Shown here one piece after another: positions 50,502-58,672 of a stretch of 64,000 bases of DNA. The stretch's first letter is position 1. Every line of letters begins with the position of its first letter. The stretch is from Methanosarcina sp. UBA293 (GTDB lineage: Archaea > Halobacteriota > Methanosarcinia > Methanosarcinales > Methanosarcinaceae). The stretch spans positions 1 to 64,000 of the forward strand of contig DALS01000064.1 in assembly GCA_002499445.1 (NCBI GenBank), written 5' to 3'. The position numbers and the translations under genes were made by a program. Below the pieces are notes generated by a model. That model ran no database searches. It was not told the DNA's origin and saw nothing but the letters and a program-made list of their open reading frames with translations.

Positions 50502-52052
50502 ATGAATATACTTTGTGGATATAATGTCAACATAGACTCAGTATACAGGATCAATAGGGCTGAAATATCAGAACTGCTTGAAACCTTTGAGGAAGCTGAA
50601 ATCCTTAATAAAATCGAGAACCTACCCGGAAACATTGCTTCAGAAGCAGATTTTGTGGCAGGGCTCGCCTACTGTATGAAAAATGGATATGGAGCCGAAT
50701 GGCTTGTTTCTGAGCATTCGGTCTTCAAATTTCTTAAAAACCGTTATTTTGGAAAATCTCTTGTAAGAATGGGCGGAAACGCCGGAATAATGGCAAATGC
50801 CCTTTCCAAATTAGGCGCTTCCAAAGTAATTACAAATGTAGCAGTGCCCTCAAAAACCCAGCTGTCTCTCTTCTCAAAAAAGGCAATTTACATCCCGGAT
50901 ATCCTTACGCAGACAGAGGAAAATTCAGGAGAAAAACCTGAAGAGAACAAAAATGTTGGAAGAAAGCCTGAAAAAAATAAGAATACAGAGAAAGAGTCTG
51001 AAGAAAATGAGGGTACGGTTTCCGGCAGCCTTGAACCCATACATTTTGTTTTTGATTTTTCCGAGGGCGAGACATTTTCCCTGTACGGGACAATAATAAA
51101 GGTCCCAAGGGAAAACCGCTTCATAGCAACCTGCGATCACTTAAATCTCAGACTCTTTGCCAATCCTGCATTTGAACAGTATGCCTTCCAACATGCCTGC
51201 GAGATTGATGGTGCACTTATCTCGGGTTTTCATCTCCTGCTTGAGAACTATCCTGACGGCAGCACCTATGAAACAGTTCTTGATAATGCCATCTCCCAGC
51301 TCAGAAGCTGGAAAGCTAGTAACAATAAGCTTCGGATTCACCTGGAATTCGGACATTTTGCAAATAAAAAGATTGTAAATTCGGTTTTTCTGGAATGTGC
51401 AGATCTTTCTGATAGCCTTGGAATGAATGAAGACGAGCTCGCAATGCTCTATGACCTGCACGGAATTTCAGGAGAAGGACTTCTAAATATGGAGGCAGAA
51501 GCCGTAGCCTGTGCTGCATGCAGGCTGGCATCAAGGTACAGGCATAAAGAGCTCCTAATTCACACTAGGGAATTTGTGCTGACAGTCTCTAATCTGGATT
51601 TTATTTCTAAACTGGGTTTTAAATCTAGTTTCAATCCACACTCCGAAAGTCATACAGACTTCCGAACCTCAACAGAAATGAAAAATTCAATAGAAGATTC
51701 TGAAAGTTCAATTTTCCAAAAGGCTACCGGTAAAAAACTTGAAGCCCTAGAATTTGGGGTCAGATGTGCAGGCGCGTATGCAGCCACAGGCAGGCTTGAA
51801 GGATGGGAATTCGTAGAAGAAGAAGCTTCAAAACTTCAGGAAAGCATATTTGGAAGAGAACAGATCGATGCTTTCCTTAAAGCTTTTAATGGAAAAACTC
51901 TCAGGCAGGGCGCTTATGCTCTCTGGGAGGGTTATTTAATCTGCATACTCCCAACACTGCTTTCCAAATCGCCTGTAACTACGGTCGGGCTGGGAGACAC
52001 GTTAACTGCAGGGATTTTTCTAAGAGGGCTTGAGCTCAATGTACAGGCTTAA
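50502..52052 (+). CDS. Second ADP-dependent sugar kinase, divergent paralog
   Basis: The 516-residue protein shares the family frame with its neighbour: GYNVNIDSVYRI, VRMGGNAGIMANALS, KVPRENRF and VGLGDTLTAGIF with catalytic Asp499. It is much diverged and carries an unfolded E/K/N-rich insertion (about residues 142-178, repeating PEENKN and PEKNKN) where the neighbour has an ordinary loop, plus a second polar insertion near 385-405. Substrate is unknown. It overlaps the following glycosylase gene by 14 bases, counted from the ATG at 52039. Confidence 0.8.
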   Translation: MNILCGYNVNIDSVYRINRAEISELLETFEEAEILNKIENLPGNIASEADFVAGLAYCMKNGYGAEWLVSEHSVFKFLKNRYFGKSLVRMGGNAGIMANALSKLGASKVITNVAVPSKTQLSLFSKKAIYIPDILTQTEENSGEKPEENKNVGRKPEKNKNTEKESEENEGTVSGSLEPIHFVFDFSEGETFSLYGTIIKVPRENRFIATCDHLNLRLFANPAFEQYAFQHACEIDGALISGFHLLLENYPDGSTYETVLDNAISQLRSWKASNNKLRIHLEFGHFANKKIVNSVFLECADLSDSLGMNEDELAMLYDLHGISGEGLLNMEAEAVACAACRLASRYRHKELLIHTREFVLTVSNLDFISKLGFKSSFNPHSESHTDFRTSTEMKNSIEDSESSIFQKATGKKLEALEFGVRCAGAYAATGRLEGWEFVEEEASKLQESIFGREQIDAFLKAFNGKTLRQGAYALWEGYLICILPTLLSKSPVTTVGLGDTLTAGIFLRGLELNVQA

Positions 52053-52881
52053 CCCCGAACTCTTTGACCTTAATTATACGCTTGACTGCGGGCAGGTATT
52101 CCGCTGGAAGCGAGACGGAAACGAGTGGACAGGAGTTGTAAGAGACCAGGTCATCCGGCTTTCCCAGGACAAAGGACAACTGTTTGTCGATTCAAAACTT
52201 CAACCTGAGTTTTTTACTCATTACTTCCGCCTGGACGACGATCTGCCTTCAATCTACGAAAGCATAAACCGAGACCTGTTAATCGACCGAGCGATCTGTA
52301 AATACAAGGGCTTGAGGTTAATTCGACAGGACCCCTGGGAATGCCTGATTTCCTATATGCTCGCAACCGCCTCAAGCATCCCTACAATCCAGAAACGAAT
52401 CTACCTCCTTAGCCGATATTTGGGGGAGGAGCTTGAACCAGGATATTTCAGCTTTCCTGACCCTGAAACCCTTGCAAATGCCGATCCCTCCATACTTGAA
52501 AAGTGCAAGCTAGGTTTCAGAACCCGAAACGTAAAAACCGCAGCTGAAGAAGTGGCTTCTGGCGAACTGGATCTCGACGTTCTTTTCCGTCTGGAGTATA
52601 GATACGCGCGGGAACGGCTTATGAGACTTCGCGGTATAGGGGAAAAAGTTGCCGACTGTGTACTTCTTTTCGCTTTCGAGAAAATGGAAGCCTTTCCGGT
52701 AGATACCCATATCAGGCAGATCATCCAGCATTACCACATAGATGACAGTTACTTTGAAACCTGCACAAGTATGAGCTGTATGGGAGACTGGGGACGGGAA
52801 TATTTCGGGCCTTATTGCGGGTATGCTCAGCAGTATCTCTATTATCAAAAAAGGGTTGAAGGGTTTGTAAGTCTTTATTGA
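52039..52881 (+). CDS. ogg: 8-oxoguanine DNA glycosylase (Ogg1 type)
   Basis: A 280-residue helix-hairpin-helix glycosylase/lyase that removes oxidised guanine from DNA. The N-terminal domain is the Ogg type (LDCGQVFRWKRDGNEWTGVV). The HhH motif LRGIGEKVADCVLLFAFEKMEAFPVDTHI carries the Schiff-base Lys203 and catalytic Asp222. Four C-terminal cysteines are present, not an iron-sulfur pattern. The ATG at 52039 lies inside the end of the kinase gene, so translation is coupled; a TTG at 52030 is less likely. Confidence 0.92.
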   Translation: MYRLNPELFDLNYTLDCGQVFRWKRDGNEWTGVVRDQVIRLSQDKGQLFVDSKLQPEFFTHYFRLDDDLPSIYESINRDLLIDRAICKYKGLRLIRQDPWECLISYMLATASSIPTIQKRIYLLSRYLGEELEPGYFSFPDPETLANADPSILEKCKLGFRTRNVKTAAEEVASGELDLDVLFRLEYRYARERLMRLRGIGEKVADCVLLFAFEKMEAFPVDTHIRQIIQHYHIDDSYFETCTSMSCMGDWGREYFGPYCGYAQQYLYYQKRVEGFVSLY

Positions 52882-53252
52882 ATTCTGTTTTTCAATCATG
52901 TCAGATATTAGCGTTTATGATATCGATTCAATCAAAGCCCTTGTATATGCAGCTGCTACAACTGTTGCATACTGCTGCCAGTCATAATTTTTCTTGGAAT
53001 TTTTCCTAGGGGTGATTTTCCAAGAATTTCTAATTAACTTTGTTAAGACAGAGACAATTTAATAAATTATATATGCAATAACATTTAACCGTTGTAAAGT
53101 ATAAAACATAGCTAATTAATTGCTAATACGAATATTCATAGATAATCTCTACAATTTGAAACCTTTGATGTTATATGACATTACAATTTAGTTTAAATTA
53201 AATAGAATTTTCCTCCTTGTTCTGCTTTTAATAAATAATAAAAATCTGACTC
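52882..53252. other. Left flank of the ABC-3C island
   Basis: AT-rich DNA between ogg and the defence operon. It holds a perfect 9-bp inverted repeat TTCTTGGAA/TTCCAAGAA (52991-52999 and 53028-53036), which may be the ogg terminator or an old insertion boundary, and a 29-codon frame (52898-52987) that I do not trust. A TATA-like TTTTAATAAATAATA at about 53225-53240 may drive the operon with almost no leader. Confidence 0.5.
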
Positions 53253-54269
53253 GTGATGTGTCACATAATGAAAAATAATTATGATCGACAGATTCTTGCC
53301 TTGAACGATGAACAATTGGAACAGTTCGTCAATGATTGGATTAGTTGCAAGGCTATGGGTTATGTTGAAGTTGATAGGTTCTCCGGTGCCGGTGATTTAG
53401 GGCGCGATGTAGTAGGATTTCTTTCGAAAGAACGTCATGAGGGTCTTTGGCATAACTATCAGTGCAAACAGTATGGAAGAAAACTTCCTACAGAAACAGC
53501 GATTTTGGAAATCGGCAAAATACTCTATTATGCTTATCAGGGAGAATTTTCAGTTCCTGAGCGATATATCTTTGTTGCGCCACGCGGTGTGAACCGGAAT
53601 CTCGAAAGACTCATTAATAATCCCAGCCAGTTTAAGGCCAAACTTATTGATAATTGGGACCAATATTGTTCTACAAAAATAAGTGATGGTTTGACGATTC
53701 CTCTTGATGGAGGCCTAAAGATATTCATATATGCCTTCGATTTCTCGACAATTAAGCGTTTAGCGCTTGATAATATTCTGAAAGATACTTGCATTAAGCC
53801 TGTGCTTCACAAGTGGTTTGGCGAAGAACTGGGACCCGCCCCCAAAGGCCAAACACCAGCAGAAATTCAGGATTCTGAACTTCCTTACATAAGGCAGCTT
53901 GTCGGCGCATATAGCCAGCGGTGTGGACAAACTTTCGCTGACTATAAAGATATTGAAAATCATCCCGAATATAGTATCCATCTATTACGTCAACGCGAAC
54001 GTTTCTACGATGCTGATGCTTTTAAGCGATTTTATCGCGACAATACAGAGCCGGAAGTTCTTGATTCATTTGAAACAGATATCTATTATGGGGTTATTGA
54101 TACTTTTAGTGCTGAACATAAAGATTCTTTAGCCCGCGTAGATGCTGTTATGATACAGGCTTCGGTTGTGCAGGCAGCTGGACCACTAGCTAAGTATGCT
54201 CGTGTTCCAATTAAGCAAGGTGTTTGCCACCACTTCGCAAATGAGGGTGACTTGATATGGCATCAATAA
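53253..54269 (+). CDS. ABC-3C system effector: Mrr-like nuclease fused to an ABC-3C C-terminal domain
   Basis: The N-terminal 170 residues look like a restriction-endonuclease fold: GAGDLGRDVVGF with a candidate metal Asp52 and YQCKQYG with the Q-x-K pair (Gln70, Lys72), as in Mrr-type PD-(D/E)xK nucleases. The C-terminal half (from about ELPYIRQLVGAYSQRCG) resembles the shared C-terminal domain of effectors in ABC three-component conflict systems. GTG at 53253 or one of the next ATGs (53256, 53268) may start it; no ribosome site is visible. It overlaps the next gene. Codons such as CGT and CGC for arginine are more frequent than in neighbouring genes, which hints at transfer. Confidence 0.7.
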   Translation: MMCHIMKNNYDRQILALNDEQLEQFVNDWISCKAMGYVEVDRFSGAGDLGRDVVGFLSKERHEGLWHNYQCKQYGRKLPTETAILEIGKILYYAYQGEFSVPERYIFVAPRGVNRNLERLINNPSQFKAKLIDNWDQYCSTKISDGLTIPLDGGLKIFIYAFDFSTIKRLALDNILKDTCIKPVLHKWFGEELGPAPKGQTPAEIQDSELPYIRQLVGAYSQRCGQTFADYKDIENHPEYSIHLLRQRERFYDADAFKRFYRDNTEPEVLDSFETDIYYGVIDTFSAEHKDSLARVDAVMIQASVVQAAGPLAKYARVPIKQGVCHHFANEGDLIWHQ

Positions 54270-54769
54270 AAGATTCGGATGAAACACAGAATATGATTTT
54301 ATTTAATAGCCCTCTTGAGACTGGTGTACGTGCGGTAGTTGTTCTTAATGCGGCTCATCCTAAAGCTTTCGACTTATCTCAGGTTACATGGCTTGATCAC
54401 CTAGTTGTCCATACAAGCGACATCGGAGGTCCAAAGAGTCTTCATCCAGATGTGTCATCTCGTAGTGGTGAATTACTGGTTCGTCGGAGCTTAATTGAAG
54501 AAAGTTTAACGTTGATGCGCCGTCTACATCTGATTGATGTTCTTGCTGATGAACGTGGAATTGTTTATCAAGCCAGCGATGAAGCTTACTCTTTTGTTGA
54601 GCTGATGCGCTCCAAATATGCCTGCGATTTAAAGGTACGATCAGAGTGGCTTGCAGAAAACTTCTGTAACATGGATAAAGAACAGATGAAGAAGTTAATT
54701 ACAGATAAACTAGGTAGATGGGATATAGAATTCCAGCATGAAGTAATACCTTCGGGGTCTCGAACGTGA
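54257..54769 (+). CDS. ABC-3C middle component (MC2-like)
   Basis: A 170-residue protein matching the small middle component that links effector and ATPase in ABC-3C systems. The pattern FNSPLETGVRAVVVLNAAHPKAFDLSQVTWLDHLVVHTSDIGGP, in pieces, and SRSGELLVRRSLIEESLTLM is characteristic of the group and suggests winged-helix segments. GAGGGTGA precedes the ATG, which lies inside the end of the effector gene. Its own stop overlaps the ATPase start (GTGA). This tight packing implies equal expression and a complex. Confidence 0.7.
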   Translation: MASIKDSDETQNMILFNSPLETGVRAVVVLNAAHPKAFDLSQVTWLDHLVVHTSDIGGPKSLHPDVSSRSGELLVRRSLIEESLTLMRRLHLIDVLADERGIVYQASDEAYSFVELMRSKYACDLKVRSEWLAENFCNMDKEQMKKLITDKLGRWDIEFQHEVIPSGSRT

Positions 54770-56646
54770 CACATAACGGATTGGTTATTAGACATCTTGT
54801 GTTTACCGGCCCTAATGTAGAGCCAGCTAGCTTAGACTTCCAGCCTGGCACGAATCTTGTTTATGGCGCTTCGAACACCGGAAAGTCATTTACGCTGAAA
54901 TCGCTCGATTTTATGCTTGGAGGCTCAAAGCCGCTATCCGATTTTAAAGAACGCAAGGGATACGAAGGAATTTGGCTTGGTTTCTCTCTTGAAGGTATAG
55001 GCGATTTCACCCTGTTCAGAGCAATCTCAGGAGGACAATATGAGCTTTATAACGGTCTCATATCCTCGGCTCAGATTGAACAAAAAATAGGAATACTCTC
55101 TTCGAGGCACGATTCCAAGACTGATGCTAACCTATCCCAATTCCTACTTAAATATCTTAAATTGTCTGGCAAGTATGTAGCTAATAATGCTGTGGGAGAA
55201 AAGCATAGTTTGAGTTTCCGTGACCTTGCGGAAATTCTGCTGGTTGACGAGACTAGTATCTATATTGAACGATCACCCATTGAGAGTGGAAGTCCTGTGA
55301 CTCGCACGAAGGAACGTAGCGTCTTCAGATTCCTTCTCACTGGCGCAGATGATAGTGCGGTTGTGGCTAATATCAAAGAAAGCACCTTCAAAACATCAAA
55401 GGTCGCTATGCTTGAAATAATTGAGGAAATGATTTCCGATGTTGAGTTAAAAATAGCAGAAAACTATCCAAATGTAGATCTTCCTGCCCAGATTATACTA
55501 TTAGATGAGAAATTTAAGCAAATTCAGACAGAATTGGAATTGATTCAGGAGCCAATTCTTAAACTTGTTGAAGAAAAAAGATTTTTGTCGGTTCAGATTC
55601 CAAAAATAAGTACTCGGCTAGAAGAAATCCAACTCCATATCCAACGTTTTGAACAGCTCGAAGAGGTCTATCTTTCTGATATTGAAAGATTGAAGGCAAT
55701 AGATGAGGCAAGTTTCATTTTGTCGCTCGATAATAGTGAGTGGGATTGTCCATTATGTGGTACACCTGTTGAGATGCAAAAACATGCCTATTCATTAGAA
55801 AATATTAAAAAGATGAGTCAGGCATCGCTAGTAGAAATTGAAAAAATCGAACACCATCGCTCAGATCTTGCGGATACAGTTAATAATCTTAAATATGAAA
55901 GAGAAAAACTCAAATCTACTCTTCCAGATCTTAAAGAGAAGCTCGCCACAGTTGAGCATAATATCATTTCGCTTACTCCAGATGTCAATAATAGTCACTT
56001 TGAACTAAATGAGATTATCAAGGCAAGAGATTATGCAAGAAAGGGATTGTCTCTTCTTGAAAAAAGGGATGAGTTACTCTTAAAGCAAAAGGAATTGAAG
56101 AATCTTAAAAAACCTTCGAGTGCAAACAATCCAAAATTAATTCTTCCAGCAGATGAATCGCACGAATTCTGCAAAGTTGTCAGCGAGGTACTTAAGAGAT
56201 GGGAATTCCCCGGCGATTGCAATGTGTCATTTGATTATGATACATATGATCTGAGGATTGATGGAAAATTGCGTATTGACAATGGTAAAGGTGTTAGGGC
56301 TGTAACACATGCAGCCTTCAAGGTTGCACTTCTATTGTTTTGCCGCAATAGAGGACTCCCACATCCGGGATTTGTTGTGCTCGATACGCCGCTGTTAACT
56401 TATAGGGATCCTATGAAAAACACGAAGTTAGGAGATCTAACAGAGGATGAAAAGGCACTTTCAAAAACTTCCTTAAAGGAAAGATTTTTCGAACATTTAG
56501 CTTCTATACATCACCTCGGCCAATTCATCATATTAGAGAATATTGATCCCCCTGAAAACATAGAGAACCTCGCTCACGTGCACTTGTTCTCTGGAAACAC
56601 TGAAGAAGGCCGATATGGCCTATTCCCAGTGTATACTAATGGATAA
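54766..56646 (+). CDS. ABC-3C system Rad50/SbcC-like ABC ATPase
   Basis: A 626-residue ATPase with the SMC/Rad50 layout. Walker A is GASNTGKSFT (residues 34-43). Coiled-coil arms (about 235-455) enclose a zinc-hook-like DCPLCGTP near residue 327. The C-terminal lobe has Walker B in GFVVLDTPLLTYRDP and a D-loop/H-loop region ending FIILENIDPP. In ABC-3C systems such ATPases are thought to sense invading or damaged DNA and release the effector. The start is GTG overlapping the previous stop. Downstream the operon ends 90 bases before the convergent cca gene. Confidence 0.75.
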   Translation: MTHNGLVIRHLVFTGPNVEPASLDFQPGTNLVYGASNTGKSFTLKSLDFMLGGSKPLSDFKERKGYEGIWLGFSLEGIGDFTLFRAISGGQYELYNGLISSAQIEQKIGILSSRHDSKTDANLSQFLLKYLKLSGKYVANNAVGEKHSLSFRDLAEILLVDETSIYIERSPIESGSPVTRTKERSVFRFLLTGADDSAVVANIKESTFKTSKVAMLEIIEEMISDVELKIAENYPNVDLPAQIILLDEKFKQIQTELELIQEPILKLVEEKRFLSVQIPKISTRLEEIQLHIQRFEQLEEVYLSDIERLKAIDEASFILSLDNSEWDCPLCGTPVEMQKHAYSLENIKKMSQASLVEIEKIEHHRSDLADTVNNLKYEREKLKSTLPDLKEKLATVEHNIISLTPDVNNSHFELNEIIKARDYARKGLSLLEKRDELLLKQKELKNLKKPSSANNPKLILPADESHEFCKVVSEVLKRWEFPGDCNVSFDYDTYDLRIDGKLRIDNGKGVRAVTHAAFKVALLLFCRNRGLPHPGFVVLDTPLLTYRDPMKNTKLGDLTEDEKALSKTSLKERFFEHLASIHHLGQFIILENIDPPENIENLAHVHLFSGNTEEGRYGLFPVYTNG

Positions 56647-56735
56647 AAAACAGATGCAGATGAGAAAAAAACGTATCCTAAGATAAAATCCCAACCAGCT
56701 AATTAAATCCGCTCTTTATTGCCATTGAGCACTCT

Positions 56736-58100
56736 TTACATCCATCCCCTCAAAAAAACCCTGAAATCAGGATCTTTTAACCTGCAAATCCCGACATCTT
56801 CAATAATCTCAAAACCCCTCTCTACGCTCTGATGCACCTGTTTTCCAAGAGAGCAGCTAATGAGCCGTTCTTCGAGAAGCCCTTTTGCTGTCGGGTACTT
56901 GCGCTGGATTTCAAAGACATATTTTCCGTTTTCGATATAGCCTCCGAAAACGCCGTCCACGCCCTGATATTTTTCCTTGAACTTCTCGGCGTGTACTTTT
57001 ACCCAGACCGGGGGACCGATGTGTTTTTTCACGTTGGGGAGGGTGCCTGAGATAAGTTCTAACATAACTGCGGTTTTGGTTTTGCCTGACCAGACCCCGG
57101 TTTTTATCACTGTAAAATCATATTCTTTCAGAAGGACAGCTACTGCCTGCTCCATTTTATAGAGCTGCGGATAGAGTACATCCTCTACCACATCCGGGGT
57201 TTTGAAGACGATTGCAAGCTGGGTGCTCTTCCGGACTTCAAGCCGTTCCAGAATTTCACTGTCCTCGAGAGGGAGAAGAGGAGTTGGGAAGAAGCACCTG
57301 AGTTCTGGGCTTTTAAAAAATTCCCGGCAGTGGTCTATGAACATACAAAATTTGTCAAGGGAAAGAGCTGCTGCCACGTTCCGCTTCGGGTCGGTTGGGT
57401 CAACCATTACCAGGGGTTCAGCGTGCTCGATTTCCGCGTGCTTCATTATATCGATTTTTACACCGGGTTTCCAGGAGCAGGCTGCCCAGACGGTTTTTTC
57501 GAAGGAGCTGTAGTGGATTATCAGGAGTTCGGTCAGGTAGCCTGAAAAGCCCTGGGTCTTTAATTCCGAGCCATAGACCCCGCCTCCGCGCATGAACTGC
57601 TTCAAAAGCAGGACCTCGTCTTCATGCCCTTTTATACGGGGTTTGACAAAATCGTTATGAAAAGGAGTCCTGTCAACTGCAGATTTGATCCGGGAAGCTG
57701 AAGCAACCCTGAAGCAGGGGACAAGATCCACATCAAAGCCTTTGTATGTAATATTCAGATAAGGATGTTCAGCGTGGCGGTCTTCGGCATACTCAGCATT
57801 TTTTGCCACTTCCCTTGCAATTGCCATGCCCAGGTTTTCAAGTTCCTTTCTGGGCGTCTCTTCAGGAAAGCTTATAAAAATATCAATATCATGAGTGCCT
57901 GAAAGCCAGGTACCTCTGGCAGCGGAACCTACTATTATTACAAGCACTTCCTGGATACCGAGCCTCTCTGCTGCGGCTTTAACCTGCAAGGCGAGCTCTT
58001 CCTGGACCGCTAGGAGTTTTTCTTTCTCAGGTTCAGTGGGTTTTATTCTCTCAAGGACTGCAAGCTTTAATTTATCGGGAATGCCTGTATGTGTTTCCAT
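56736..58100 (-). CDS. cca: CCA-adding tRNA nucleotidyltransferase (archaeal class I)
   Basis: This enzyme adds or repairs CCA at tRNA 3' ends. The 454-residue protein has the class I signature GSAARGTWLSGTHDIDIF (Gly58-Ser59, Asp71-x-Asp73) and a third acidic residue in FDVDLVPCF. The later domains (RGGGVYGSELKTQGFSGYL; tail domain about 300-450) match archaeal CCA enzymes. It is needed here because the tRNA-His gene lacks an encoded CCA. It is transcribed alone and faces the ABC-3C operon. Confidence 0.95.
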   Translation of the reverse strand: METHTGIPDKLKLAVLERIKPTEPEKEKLLAVQEELALQVKAAAERLGIQEVLVIIVGSAARGTWLSGTHDIDIFISFPEETPRKELENLGMAIAREVAKNAEYAEDRHAEHPYLNITYKGFDVDLVPCFRVASASRIKSAVDRTPFHNDFVKPRIKGHEDEVLLLKQFMRGGGVYGSELKTQGFSGYLTELLIIHYSSFEKTVWAACSWKPGVKIDIMKHAEIEHAEPLVMVDPTDPKRNVAAALSLDKFCMFIDHCREFFKSPELRCFFPTPLLPLEDSEILERLEVRKSTQLAIVFKTPDVVEDVLYPQLYKMEQAVAVLLKEYDFTVIKTGVWSGKTKTAVMLELISGTLPNVKKHIGPPVWVKVHAEKFKEKYQGVDGVFGGYIENGKYVFEIQRKYPTAKGLLEERLISCSLGKQVHQSVERGFEIIEDVGICRLKDPDFRVFLRGWM

Positions 58101-58672
58101 GCCAGGTACGGCTCCATATTTTTACTCTGCAGAGTGGATCTTAATTATCCTGTTAATTGTATTGGTTTCTGCTTATTAAGTGTCAAAAACTGCCTCTTCA
58201 ATCTTATAACTTGTGGGTATCAAACTGCGCAAGCTCTGTCTATGCATTATTCATTATAGTATCAAAAAATAATTTGTGTATTTGTTACGGTCTTAAAAGA
58301 GTTGTTTGTATGTTTATTACAGTACTAAAAAACCGATTATTTACTTGCTATATTAAAAAGCGGTTAAAAACTGCTTTAAGATGTTTAAGGCTTTAAATAC
58401 ATTATTTTATTGTTTTTGATTTTTATATCTCATGTTTTCTCAAAATTTTAATATAACACCCAAAAATTTTTATTAAAGGTCAGTGTTATTAGAAAATGTA
58501 CAATTGTTAAAAATATACATAGTAAAATATCTTTGATATAACCCAAATAGACGGGGGTATCCGCATTCAGGATATATTTAGGATACTCAGGGAATTATTA
58601 TTTCCTATTTTTTCCTTCTCAGAGCCTGAAAATTACGCTCCCGTTTTTATGAAATAATAGAGGAGGTTTAAT
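58101..58672. other. Long promoter/leader region of the S-layer gene
   Basis: This AT-rich region lies between the divergent cca and S-layer genes. It contains several TATA-like runs (for example TTTTTATATCTC near 58421) and an inverted repeat GTATCC/GGATAC at 58557-58562 and 58581-58586, about 90 bases before the S-layer start. A long leader is expected for such a strongly expressed gene. No gene is seen. Confidence 0.45.

Noticed and set aside
52898..52987. 29-codon frame beginning MSDISVYDID after ogg
   Set aside because: Too short, no ribosome site; may be chance.
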